Shown: one piece after another, positions 26,103-35,263 of the stretch | Position numbering within the stretch: the stretch's first letter is position 1 | How the letters are laid out: every line of letters starts with the position of its first letter | Origin: Aquabacter sp040049275 | GTDB taxonomy: Bacteria; Pseudomonadota; Alphaproteobacteria; Rhizobiales; Xanthobacteraceae | DNA: 64,000 nt | NCBI RefSeq assembly: GCF_040049275.1 | Contig: NZ_JBDZDT010000003.1 | Location: 496,001 to 560,000 of the forward strand | Direction of reading: 5' to 3' | The notes under the pieces: model-generated | Told to the model about the DNA's origin: nothing | Database searches by the model: none | What the model saw: the letters and a program-made list of their open reading frames with translations, nothing else | Position numbers and translations under genes: made by a program

Positions 26103-26285
26103 ATGGCTACGTTCGAGGTCTACAAGGACAAGGCTGGCGAGTTCCGTTTCCGCTTCAAAGCATCCAATGGGGAAACTATGTTCTCCTCCGAGGGCTACAA
26201 GGCCAAGGCGTCGGCCCTGGCGGCTATCGAGTCCATCAAGAAGAACGCGTCCGACGCCAAGGTGGACGACCATACCAAAGGCTGA
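26103..26285 (+). CDS. YegP-like (DUF1508) small protein
   Basis: A 60-residue protein with one YegP/DUF1508 repeat: FEVYKDKAGEFRFRFKASNG, then SSEGYKAKASALAAIESIKK. E. coli YegP has two such repeats; this has one. GGAG lies 8-11 bases before the ATG. The role is unknown; family members are cytosolic and stress-associated in some species. Confidence 0.85.
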   Translation: MATFEVYKDKAGEFRFRFKASNGETMFSSEGYKAKASALAAIESIKKNASDAKVDDHTKG

Positions 26286-26307
26286 CGATCGCTCCCGCCG
26301 ACATTGC

Positions 26308-26451
26308 TTGAACCCAGATCAAGACCGCATCGCATATCGTTGCGCCGAGCACACACTTTTGCGCGATGCAGCGGCGCGGCTTCACCTTCACCCGGAGAAC
26401 GTGGCCATCGACGATTGGATCGAGGCCCTGGCCGAATGGACGAGTGAATAG
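26308..26451 (+). CDS. Possible very small hypothetical protein
   Basis: A 47-residue frame from a TTG codon with helical, charged content (HTLLRDAAARLHLHPENVAI, ending DDWIEALAEWTSE). It has no recognisable Shine-Dalgarno sequence and no known domain. The gap between its neighbours would otherwise be 189 bp. It could be real, a gene remnant, or chance. Confidence 0.2.
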   Translation: MNPDQDRIAYRCAEHTLLRDAAARLHLHPENVAIDDWIEALAEWTSE

Positions 26452-26474
26452 CTGTCAGCCGTCTCGTGACGCCA

Positions 26475-27752
26475 CTATTCCTCCCGCCCCACCACCACAA
26501 ACGCCGCTCCTGCCACCAGCAGCGAAGGCAGCGTCGCGCCGAGGCCCGGCAGGACGGCGTTAACCACATGGAAGGTGGCGATACCCAGCGCCCAGGCGCC
26601 GATGCCGGCGAGGCGCCAGCCGCCGGAAAACCAATAGGCACCGCCTTTGCGATCGATCTCGGCGGTGGCGAGCACCCGGCGGCGGACGATGAAATGGTCC
26701 GCCAGCACCACGCCGAACAAGGGCGCGAAGATGGAGCCGATGAGGAGGAGGAAGCCCTCATACTGCGCCAGCGGCACGGCGAGGGCGATCAGGGTGCAGA
26801 CCACGCCGAAGCCCAGCGCCATCACCGGCACCTTGCCGGGCGTTAGCGTCACGGCGGAGACGGCGGCGGAATGAATGTCGGCGAAGGCGTTGTCGGTCTC
26901 GTCCAACAGGATCAGCAGCAAAGCCAGCCCGCCGCCGGCGCTGGCGAGCGCCGCCACCAGCGAGACCTCCCCGCCCGAGGCGAGGCCGTAGGCGGCGCCG
27001 AGGCCATAGAACCAGATGTTCGCCACGAGATAGCCCAGCGCGCTGCCCCGGAACATGGCGCCGGGGGTGCGGCCGAAGCGGGTATAATCGGCGATGAGCG
27101 GCAGCCAGGAGAGCGGCATCGCCACCACAAGGTCCACCGCGCCGCCGAAGCTCATGTCCCCCGTGCCCGGCTTTTCGAAGAGGCCGGCAAGATCGTTCTG
27201 CGCGAGAAGGCGGAAGGTGAGCCACGCCGCCGCCGCCAGTAGCAGCCAGAGGCCCCAGGCCCTCAGGAACCGCCGCACGAAGGAGACCGGCCCCATCACG
27301 GCGATCAGGGTGGCAAGGCCGCCGAACAGCAGGGTCCAGAGGCCGGGGAGGGAGAAGCCGAAGGCGGATTTCGCGAGCGCGTCCGCCGCCTCGCCCATGA
27401 CGATGATCTCGAACGCGCCCCAGCCGACCAGTTGCACCACATTGATGAGGGTGGGCAGGACGGCGCCGCGCAGGCCCAGGGTCGGGCGCAGCATGGCCAT
27501 GGAGGCAAGGCCGGAATCCGCGCCGATCACCCCCACCGCCGCCAGCAGCACCACGCCGAAGGCGGTGCCTACCAGGATGGCCGCGAACGCCATGCCGAGG
27601 CTCAAGGCGGGGGTCAGGAGCGCACCCGCCTGGAGCACCAGCAGGCCGATGCCGAGGCTGAACCACAGCGCGAAGGCATCGCGCGCCGAAAACACCCGCT
27701 GCTCCGGCGCGACGGGGACGAGGGGATTATAGGAGGGGGAGGCTGTTTCCAT
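26475..27752 (-). CDS. NCS1 family permease, CytX-like
   Basis: A 425-residue inner-membrane permease with about 12 hydrophobic segments of the nucleobase-cation-symport-1 family. The stretch LLDETDNAFADIHSAAVS and the order of helices resemble CytX, the proposed hydroxymethylpyrimidine transporter. A cytosine or other pyrimidine substrate cannot be excluded. Family members are often preceded by a TPP riboswitch; I find no CTGAGA-type thi-box in the 207 bp between the ATG and the next gene. Confidence 0.75.
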   Translation of the reverse strand: METASPSYNPLVPVAPEQRVFSARDAFALWFSLGIGLLVLQAGALLTPALSLGMAFAAILVGTAFGVVLLAAVGVIGADSGLASMAMLRPTLGLRGAVLPTLINVVQLVGWGAFEIIVMGEAADALAKSAFGFSLPGLWTLLFGGLATLIAVMGPVSFVRRFLRAWGLWLLLAAAAWLTFRLLAQNDLAGLFEKPGTGDMSFGGAVDLVVAMPLSWLPLIADYTRFGRTPGAMFRGSALGYLVANIWFYGLGAAYGLASGGEVSLVAALASAGGGLALLLILLDETDNAFADIHSAAVSAVTLTPGKVPVMALGFGVVCTLIALAVPLAQYEGFLLLIGSIFAPLFGVVLADHFIVRRRVLATAEIDRKGGAYWFSGGWRLAGIGAWALGIATFHVVNAVLPGLGATLPSLLVAGAAFVVVGREE

Positions 27753-27897
27753 GGGTCACCGGGAAGGCCGCCCCGGCGCCTGGGGCCGCGCGGAGCCGCT
27801 ATTCCCCTCTAGACCAGCTTTGGGAAAAGTCGAGCCGCGGCGGGGTAATCCGGAGGATTTCCAGGGATGGCAGTTTCCCGCGAACGCCGCGTCGGTC

Positions 27898-27921
27898 CCT
27901 CTCCCGCTTGCGGGAGAGGGA
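27898..27921. repeat. CTCTCCCGC-type palindrome (family C)
   Basis: A perfect inverted repeat, CCCTCTCCCGC and GCGGGAGAGGG with a TT centre, between the stop of the lipoprotein gene (27960) and the permease start. Confidence 0.75.
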
Positions 27922-27959
27922 GCCTATGGCTCAGAAAGGAGCGGCTGGCTATCTCTTGC

Positions 27960-28475
27960 TCACGGGCAGCGCACATACACCATGGTGCCGTAGCGCTTCT
28001 GCACTTCGGGATCCATCCAGCGCAGCACCAGCACGTTGCCGTTGAAGCTCACCACCTGCCGGTCGCGCTCGGCACCGGCCGGGTCCTCGGGTGGGCCGAT
28101 GAAGGTGGGCTGGCCGGGCACCTGCTTCGAGATCACCTCGGTGAGCTTAGTGTCGTCGGCGAGATACATCATCACGCCGCCATTGGGGCCGGCGCTGATG
28201 ATGTAGGGGTTGCTGCACTGGGCGCGGGCCTGGTTCTCGGTGCGCACCGCATCCTCGGGCCGGTGATAGGCGGCAAGGCCGTAACGACCCACCAGCGCGG
28301 ACGCGGGGATGGGGCTGGTGAATTGAGGAATGGCCGGGACTGGCGGCGCGGGGGGCTCGGAAGCGCAGCCGGCGAGGGCGAGGGCGCTCACCGCGAAGCC
28401 GAAGGCGAGAAGGCGCGAGGAGACGGAGGTCTTCGGAAGGCCGGCACCGCCGGATGGGAGGGAAGGCAGGGACAT
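27960..28475 (-). CDS. Putative lipoprotein
   Basis: A 171-residue protein with a lipoprotein signal peptide. The lipobox LALAGC puts the acylated Cys near residue 38, after which comes a Pro/Ala-rich linker. The mature region has YGLAAYHRPEDAVRTENQAR with a nearby Cys and a second Cys at the extreme C-terminus (YVRCP). I know no named domain. Location is expected to be the periplasmic face of inner or outer membrane. Confidence 0.75.
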   Translation of the reverse strand: MSLPSLPSGGAGLPKTSVSSRLLAFGFAVSALALAGCASEPPAPPVPAIPQFTSPIPASALVGRYGLAAYHRPEDAVRTENQARAQCSNPYIISAGPNGGVMMYLADDTKLTEVISKQVPGQPTFIGPPEDPAGAERDRQVVSFNGNVLVLRWMDPEVQKRYGTMVYVRCP

Positions 28476-28656
28476 TCACATACTCCGAGCCGAAGCCAGC
28501 ACTGCGGCATCGCCGTCACATCGAGGCGATGTGGACCATAAAGCCTGTTGGCGGCGGCGTCGATTCGTGCGCCGCGCATTGCCGGCACAGCATTCCTCAG
28601 CCCCCGCTATCGCCCACTCTAGGCTGCGATCTGTTACATAAAGGTAAGGACGCTGC

Positions 28657-28685
28657 TTGACGGAGGCTGACACCCTGCCTATCTC
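28657..28685 (+). promoter_or_regulatory. groESL promoter (vegetative type)
   Basis: TTGACG (28657-28662) and TATCTC (28680-28685) are separated by 17 bp. The predicted transcription start, about 28692, lies just before the CIRCE element, so HrcA binding would block transcription. Confidence 0.65.
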
Positions 28686-28696
28686 CGGGCGGCAGT

Positions 28697-28723
28697 CTGG
28701 CACTCCCGCTCGGTGAGTGCCAA
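28697..28723. promoter_or_regulatory. CIRCE element (HrcA operator)
   Basis: CTGGCACTC, nine bases, then GAGTGCCAA: a nearly perfect match to the CIRCE inverted repeat. It lies 45 bp before groES, directly after the promoter. HrcA repression relieved by heat is expected. Confidence 0.92.
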
Positions 28724-28767
28724 AGGCCGCGGGCCGAGGCCCGCAGACATTTGAGAGGATCAGGCCC

Positions 28768-29055
28768 ATGTCCTTCCGCCCCCTGCACGACCGCGTGGTT
28801 GTGAAGCGCATTGAAGCTGAACAGAAGACTGCCGGCGGCATCATCATCCCCGACACCGCCAAGGAAAAGCCCCAGGAGGGCGAGGTGGTCTCCGTGGGCC
28901 CCGGCGCCCGCGACGAGAGCGGCAAGGTTGTTCCCCTGGACGTGAAGGCGGGCGACCGCGTGCTGTTCGGCAAGTGGTCCGGCACCGAAGTGAAGGTGGA
29001 CGGCCAGGATCTGCTGATCATGAAGGAAAGCGACATCCTCGGCGTGATCGCCTGA
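28768..29055 (+). CDS. groES: Co-chaperonin GroES
   Basis: The 10-kDa lid of the GroEL chamber, 95 residues. It starts MSFRPLHDRVVVKRIEAEQK. The mobile loop is in EQKTAGGIIIPDTAKEKP and the roof loop region is VVSVGPGARDESGK. GAGAGGA precedes the ATG. It forms an operon with groEL 50 bp downstream, under CIRCE control. Confidence 0.98.
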   Translation: MSFRPLHDRVVVKRIEAEQKTAGGIIIPDTAKEKPQEGEVVSVGPGARDESGKVVPLDVKAGDRVLFGKWSGTEVKVDGQDLLIMKESDILGVIA

Positions 29056-29105
29056 GGTTTCGTTTTTCCGACTAACGAATTTTTCTCTTTCAAGGAGCAC
29101 GGCAC

Positions 29106-30743
<1,638 letters not shown>

Positions 30744-30765
30744 GGACGTCCATCACGTAAAACGG

Positions 30766-30795
30766 AAAGGGCGCGGCTTTCGCCGCGCCCTTTTT
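30766..30795 (+). terminator. Rho-independent terminator of groESL
   Basis: A GC-rich hairpin with perfect arms AAAGGGCGCGGC and GCCGCGCCCTTT around a TTTC loop, then a short T run. It lies 22 bp after the groEL stop. Confidence 0.9.
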
Positions 30796-30818
30796 GTTTG
30801 AAGCCCAACCTTTTCAGG

Positions 30819-30893
30819 CGTCATCCCCGGACTTGATCCGGGGATCTTTCCCCCAAGGTGGAGGGAGATGCTCGGGTCAAGCCCGAGCATGAG
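30819..30893. repeat. Dispersed paired-hairpin repeat (family A), copy 2
   Basis: A pair of inverted palindromic arms of the GGGCTTGACCC family with several compensated substitutions (CCCCGGACTTGATCCGGGG; CTCGGGTCAAGCCCGAG). It lies between groEL and the convergent NAD(P)-binding gene. Confidence 0.8.
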
Positions 30894-30920
30894 GGCTACC
30901 GTGGAACGCGCTGCCTTCAC

Positions 30921-31532
30921 TCAATACCCGACAGTGAAGCGCGTCCTGGAATGGCGCGGCTGCTCGATCTCGTCCACCAGCGCCACCGCGAAATCCTCGA
31001 AGCTGATGAAGCTGCGGCCGGAGGCGGAGGTGAGGAGCTGGTCGCCGCCCAGCCGGAACTGCCCGGTGCGCTCGCCCGGCACGAATTCGGCTGAGGGCGA
31101 CAGGAAGGTCCAGTCGAGCGCGGGCTCCGCCTTCAGCAATCCCAGGAAGGCGCCGCCCGCCTTCGCCTCGGCCAGATACACGGCAGGAAAGCCCGGCGCG
31201 TCGTAGAGGGCGACACCCGGCGACACCTCAAGGCTGCCCGCGCCGCCCACCACCAGATAGCGCGGCACCCCGGATGCCTTCACGGCGGCGATGAGGGTTC
31301 CTGCATCGCTGGCCGTGAAGTGAATGGCCGTGACCACCGCGTCATGCCCTTTCAGCAGCGGCGACAGCCCCTCGACCGTGCCGGCATCCCCCGCGACCGC
31401 CGTGACGCCCGGCGCGGCCGCGATGCGGGAGGGGTCGCGGGCGATGGCAGTCACTTGATGCCCGCGCGCGGAAAGCTCTTTCAGGACGCGGGAGCCCACG
31501 GCGCCGGAGGCGCCGACCAATGCGATCTTCAT
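30921..31532 (-). CDS. NAD(P)-binding protein of the NmrA/atypical SDR group
   Basis: A 203-residue Rossmann-fold protein starting MKIALVGASGAVGSRVLKEL, where the GASGAVGS loop binds the dinucleotide. The later segment HDAVVTAIHF and the C-terminal YLVVGGAGSLEV match YwnB-type NAD(P)H-binding proteins, which have no classical YxxxK centre. It is divergent from an HxlR regulator with a palindromic site between them, a common redox- or aldehyde-responsive pairing. Confidence 0.85.
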   Translation of the reverse strand: MKIALVGASGAVGSRVLKELSARGHQVTAIARDPSRIAAAPGVTAVAGDAGTVEGLSPLLKGHDAVVTAIHFTASDAGTLIAAVKASGVPRYLVVGGAGSLEVSPGVALYDAPGFPAVYLAEAKAGGAFLGLLKAEPALDWTFLSPSAEFVPGERTGQFRLGGDQLLTSASGRSFISFEDFAVALVDEIEQPRHSRTRFTVGY

Positions 31533-31544
31533 GTGAGGACACTC

Positions 31545-31572
31545 CATCTGGTATCTGATAGAAACCAGATGG
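31545..31572. promoter_or_regulatory. Palindromic operator between NmrA-type and HxlR genes
   Basis: CCATCTGGT (31545-31553) and ACCAGATGG (31564-31572) form a perfect 9-bp inverted repeat with a 10-base spacer. A third half-site, ATCTGGT, occurs at 31612-31618. It is a likely binding site of the adjacent HxlR protein. Confidence 0.6.
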
Positions 31573-31651
31573 AGGAAAAGAGAGTAATATGTAAGAAGGC
31601 ACTTTGCAGTCATCTGGTTTCCCGCGGGAAACCCGAGACGAGGGACAGGAC

Positions 31652-32017
31652 ATGCTGAACCCGGACCCCTTCCAGGCCCAATGCCCCACGCGCGTCATCC
31701 TCGACCGCATCGCCGACAAATGGACGGTGCTTCTGCTCACCGCCGTCGCCGAGCGCCCGACCCGCTTCAACGCCTTGCGCCGGCGGGTGGAGGGCGTGTC
31801 GCAGAAAGTGCTGTCGCAGACCCTGAAGAGCCTGGAGAGGGACGGCCTCGTCACCCGCCATGCCTATCCCACCGTGCCGGTAACGGTAGAATATGCCATC
31901 ACCCCGCTCGGCGCCTCGCTGGAGCGCACGCTGGCGCCCCTCGCGCATTGGGCGAGCGAGCATATCGACCAGATCGCCAAGGCCCAGGCGCAGTTCGACG
32001 GGCGCAAGGCGGCTTAG
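31652..32017 (+). CDS. HxlR family transcriptional regulator
   Basis: A 121-residue winged-helix regulator. A Cys near residue 11 (FQAQCPTRVILDRIADKW) is the conserved HxlR position often involved in redox or electrophile sensing. The recognition helix lies in RVEGVSQKVLSQTLKSLERD. It is divergent from the NAD(P)-binding gene and probably controls it and itself through the palindrome at 31545. Confidence 0.9.
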   Translation: MLNPDPFQAQCPTRVILDRIADKWTVLLLTAVAERPTRFNALRRRVEGVSQKVLSQTLKSLERDGLVTRHAYPTVPVTVEYAITPLGASLERTLAPLAHWASEHIDQIAKAQAQFDGRKAA

Positions 32018-32036
32018 GAACTTTGCCCATCGGGCC

Positions 32037-32155
32037 CCCTCTCCCGCTTGCGGGGGAGGGCTGGGGAGGGGGCACTTCAAGCAGAGCAACGCATCAAGGT
32101 CTGCGGCGGGCACCCTTCCCCCTCCCTAACCCTCCCCCGCAAGCGGGAGAGGGAA
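32037..32155. repeat. Two inverted CTCTCCCGC-type palindromes (family C)
   Basis: Two copies, one each side of about 50 bp, in opposite orientation: CTCTCCCGCTTGCGGGGGAG near 32040 and CCCCCGCAAGCGGGAGAG near 32132. Together they can pair over their whole length. They lie between the convergent HxlR and pepsin-like genes. Confidence 0.7.
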
Positions 32156-32216
32156 TAAGGCAGTGCTCCCCGAGAGGTGAGCGCCGGCGGCCCGCCTTGT
32201 CAGGGAGCACCACGCG

Positions 32217-33287
32217 CTATTTCCGCGCCCGGAACCCCACGAAGCCGCCGTCCGCGTCGTAGAGATAGTCGAACCCGTTCAGCAGGCGCACGCTGGTGTT
32301 CACGAACACCCGGTGCGCGTGCGGCACCAGGACGATGTGCTCGGGTGCGAGGAGGTTCGTCCTATCCCCCACCGCGAAGCCATAAGCCGGGCCGCCCGGC
32401 GCGCCGAAGGCGATGTCGAGACGGGCGCCGGCGTTGAGCGCCCGCTTGCCGTCCGCCCCCCGCGCGATCTGGCCCGCCTGCTGCTCGGGCGGCAAGGTGA
32501 GATACATGGTGGACACCCCCGTATCCACCAGGGCCGTCCCGCAGGCCGGGGGCTGCCGGCCGGCGAGGGACAGGCAGGCAGGGGTCGCGGCCCAGTCGGG
32601 GAAATCCTTGCTCTTCTCAAGCTTGATGAACGAGAAATCCTTCGCCGTATCGGGATTGAGCCCCAGCGTGACGCCGCGTTTCGTCACCATATAGCCGCGC
32701 CGCATGGCGCCGGGCTTATCCACGCTGCCCATGTCGGGAAGGCTGAGGAAGGGGTTGCGGTCCGGCGCGCTCTGCATCTGCCGGTCGCCCTGCCGGGCAA
32801 AGCCCACCCCCAGCATGGCGATGCCTGTGGGATCCATGCGCGGCTTGCAGTTGCGAGCGGTCTTCAGGCAGTCCACCCGCTTCACCGCCAGCACGGGCAT
32901 GGGCCGCGTCGTCACTTCCGCGCCGTTGGTGCCGGCGATGGTCACGGGCGCCATCACCCAGTCGCCGGTCATCACGCGGCCCGAGCTCGTATAGGTGAGC
33001 GTGCCGGGGCCGACGACCGGCAGCGTGTCCAGGTCCGGGATCAGCCGCGCCGCCACCACGATGCCGGTGGAGCCGGTATCCATGGTGGCCCGCACCGCCC
33101 GCCCGCCAATGGACAGGCTGAGCGCGGGAGGATGGGTGATGGGATCACCCGCCAGCGGGGCGTTGAGGTAGGGCAGGAACACGGTCTTGCCCGCAGCCGG
33201 AAGGTCAGGGGCGGTCTGCGCCCCGGCGGGCGTGAGCGGGGCGGCAAAAGCGAGAAGCGTCGCGAGGGTGAGGAAACCAGTCTTCAT
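32217..33287 (-). CDS. Exported pepsin-like (A1-type) aspartic protease homologue
   Basis: A 356-residue protein with a signal peptide (MKTGFLTLATLLAFAAPLTP, cleaved near AGAQ). It has two catalytic-type Asp motifs in one chain: TMDTGSTGIV with Asp70, and ALVDTGVSTMYLTLP with Asp255. Other pepsin landmarks are in order: a flap-like SSGRVMTGDW, the GIAMLGVGF stretch of the N-lobe, and a C-terminal strand set with FDYLYDADGGFVGF. This is the two-lobed A1 layout, not a retropepsin. A1 pepsins are uncommon in bacteria. Activity and substrate are unknown. Confidence 0.7.
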   Translation of the reverse strand: MKTGFLTLATLLAFAAPLTPAGAQTAPDLPAAGKTVFLPYLNAPLAGDPITHPPALSLSIGGRAVRATMDTGSTGIVVAARLIPDLDTLPVVGPGTLTYTSSGRVMTGDWVMAPVTIAGTNGAEVTTRPMPVLAVKRVDCLKTARNCKPRMDPTGIAMLGVGFARQGDRQMQSAPDRNPFLSLPDMGSVDKPGAMRRGYMVTKRGVTLGLNPDTAKDFSFIKLEKSKDFPDWAATPACLSLAGRQPPACGTALVDTGVSTMYLTLPPEQQAGQIARGADGKRALNAGARLDIAFGAPGGPAYGFAVGDRTNLLAPEHIVLVPHAHRVFVNTSVRLLNGFDYLYDADGGFVGFRARK

Positions 33288-33388
33288 GCGGCACCGGCGG
33301 GAGGAGCGCGTTTCGGCAGGGCCGGGGGGTTGCCCCGGCCGCTTGATACCATCAAGCTCCCCTTCCCTGCCCCAACATCGTGGCGATC

Positions 33389-34087
33389 ATGCGCACCGAA
33401 ATCACCGGCTCCACGCTTCCCGTCCTGCAAGTCACCCTTTCCCCCGGAGAGACGCTGATCGCCGAGCCGGACCGGCTCTCCTGGATGACGCCCAACGTGG
33501 TGCTCAACACCACCATGGCCACGGGCGGCGCCAGCGGCTTCTTCGGCGCCATCGGCCGCGCCATCTCCGGCGGCGGCCTGTTCATGACCGAGTTCACCGC
33601 CCAGGGCGGAGAGGGCCTCGTCTCCTTCGCCGCCACCGTGCCGGGCAACATCCTGGAGGTGGATGTGGCCTCCGGCCGGGGCTTCATGGTGCAGCGGAGC
33701 GGGTTCCTCGCCGGCGCCCACGGGCTGGAAATCTCCGTGGGCTTCCAGCAGTCGCTGGGCTCGGGGCTGTTCGGCGGCGAGGGCTTCGTGCTCCAGCGCC
33801 TCACCGGCCACGGCAAGGCGTTCGTGGAGCTGGGCGGGGAGATCGTCTCCTATTCCCTGGAGCCGGGGCAGAGCCTTCTCGTCCATCCCGGCCATGTGGG
33901 CATGTTCGAGGAGAGCGTGAACTTCGAGATCACCATGATGCGCGGGGTGAAGAACATGCTGTTCGGCGGCGACGGCCTGTTCCTGGCGCAGCTCACCGGG
34001 CCGGGGAAGATCTGGCTGCAATCGCTGACGCCGTCGAAGCTGGCGCACGCGCTCCAGCCGTATCTGCCCACGGCGGAGCGGCGGTAG
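33389..34087 (+). CDS. TIGR00266/AIM24 family protein
   Basis: A 232-residue beta-sandwich protein of the TIGR00266/AIM24 family. It begins MRTEITGSTLPVLQVTLSPG. The Gly-rich ATGGASGFFGAIGRAISGGG, then FTAQGGEGLVSFA and FGGDGLFLAQLTGPGKIWLQ are family landmarks. A GTG nine bases earlier is an alternative start. Bacterial members are of unknown function; the yeast mitochondrial homologue affects inner-membrane organisation. It is divergent from the pepsin-like gene. Confidence 0.85.
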   Translation: MRTEITGSTLPVLQVTLSPGETLIAEPDRLSWMTPNVVLNTTMATGGASGFFGAIGRAISGGGLFMTEFTAQGGEGLVSFAATVPGNILEVDVASGRGFMVQRSGFLAGAHGLEISVGFQQSLGSGLFGGEGFVLQRLTGHGKAFVELGGEIVSYSLEPGQSLLVHPGHVGMFEESVNFEITMMRGVKNMLFGGDGLFLAQLTGPGKIWLQSLTPSKLAHALQPYLPTAERR

Positions 34088-34113
34088 GTCGGAGAGCCGT
34101 GTTCTCTTCGGAT

Positions 34114-34207
34114 CGTCATGGCCGGGCTTGACCCGGCCATCCACGGGGCTCCGCGAGAGACGGCCAACGGCGAGACGTGGATGCCCGGGTCAAGCCCGGG
34201 CATGACG
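34114..34207. repeat. Dispersed paired-hairpin repeat (family A), copy 3
   Basis: Arms ATGGCCGGGCTTGACCCGGC and GCCCGGGTCAAGCCCGGGC, mutually inverted, 44 bp apart. They lie between convergent genes. Confidence 0.85.
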
Positions 34208-34233
34208 GCGGTTCTTATGGGAGGCGCCTTGGC

Positions 34234-35163
34234 CTACCCCCGCATCAGCGCCGTCACGTGCGCCGCTGCGGAGGTGGCAAGCCCCTCCAAATCGTAGCCG
34301 CCCTCCAGCACGGAGACCACGCGCCCGCCGGACTTCTTGTCGGCGATCTCCATGAGCCGCTTGGTGATCCAGCCGAAATCCGTGTCCACCAGCCGCAGCG
34401 AGGCGAGCGGGTCGTTCTTGTGGGCATCGAAGCCTGCCGAGATGAGGATCAGCTCCGGCGCGAAGGTCTCGAGCCGCGGCAGGATGCGGCTTTCCATGGC
34501 CTCCCTGAACTTCTCCCCGTCATCGCCCGAGCGCAAAGGCGCGTTGACGATGGTGCCCACCGCGCCGGTCTCGGTGACCGCGCCGGTGCCGGGATAGAGC
34601 GGCATCTCATGGGTGGAGGCGTAGAGCACGCTGTCATCGGCCCAGAAGATTTCCTGCGAGCCGTTGCCGTGGTGCACGTCGAAATCCACGATGGCCACGC
34701 GGTCGAGGCCATGGACCTTCTGGGCATGGCGGGCGGCGATGGCCACCTGGTTGAGCAGGCAGAAGCCCATGGGCCGGCGCGTCTCGCAATGGTGGCCCGG
34801 CGGGCGGGTGCAGACGAAGGCATTGTCCACCTTGCGCGCCACCACCTCGTCCACCGCATAGCAGGCGCCGCCCACGGCGCGCAGCACCGCCTCCCAGCTT
34901 CCCGGCGACATGACCGTGTCGGAATCGATGCGCACCAGCCCCTCAGTGGGCGAGGCCTCCTCCATGGCGTCCACGAAGTCCGCCGGATGCACGCGGATGA
35001 TGTCCTCGCGCTCGCCGCGCGGTGCGTTCTCGCGCAGGAGGGTCGAGAACTTCTCCTGCTCGAAGACGCGGTCGAGCGCCTTCAGCCGGTCCACCCGCTC
35101 GGGATGGCCGGGAGGGGTGAGGTGCTGGAGACCGGCGGGAGCGGTGATGAAGAGCGTGGACAT
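34234..35163 (-). CDS. Histone deacetylase family protein (acetylpolyamine amidohydrolase-like)
   Basis: A zinc-dependent deacetylase of the arginase/HDAC fold, 309 residues. Active-site stretches are present: RPPGHHCE near residue 120, DFDVHHGNGSQE carrying the metal-binding Asp and His near 158, ISAGFDAHKNDPL near 245, and EGGYDLEGLA near the end. Bacterial homologues remove acetyl groups from polyamines or other small amines, and a polyamine catabolic pair lies 12 kb away. The substrate is inferred only from family. Confidence 0.9.
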   Translation of the reverse strand: MSTLFITAPAGLQHLTPPGHPERVDRLKALDRVFEQEKFSTLLRENAPRGEREDIIRVHPADFVDAMEEASPTEGLVRIDSDTVMSPGSWEAVLRAVGGACYAVDEVVARKVDNAFVCTRPPGHHCETRRPMGFCLLNQVAIAARHAQKVHGLDRVAIVDFDVHHGNGSQEIFWADDSVLYASTHEMPLYPGTGAVTETGAVGTIVNAPLRSGDDGEKFREAMESRILPRLETFAPELILISAGFDAHKNDPLASLRLVDTDFGWITKRLMEIADKKSGGRVVSVLEGGYDLEGLATSAAAHVTALMRG

Positions 35164-35263
35164 CTGGCGTCAGGGCCTCTCTGGAGGAGGGTCTGGTTTC
35201 GGCATACCATATTCCAGGTGCCGGGAAACGGGGCCGCGTCAGAAGCCCGCTTCAGAAGCTCGC

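Noticed and set aside
27753..27959. TPP riboswitch before the CytX-like permease
   Set aside because: Neither the CTGAGA core nor the GAACCTGAT-type segment is present on the minus strand.
32037..32155. Family C palindromes as ordinary Rho-independent terminators
   Set aside because: The stems are good but no T run follows on either strand, and the same sequence occurs between co-directional genes; treated as repeats.
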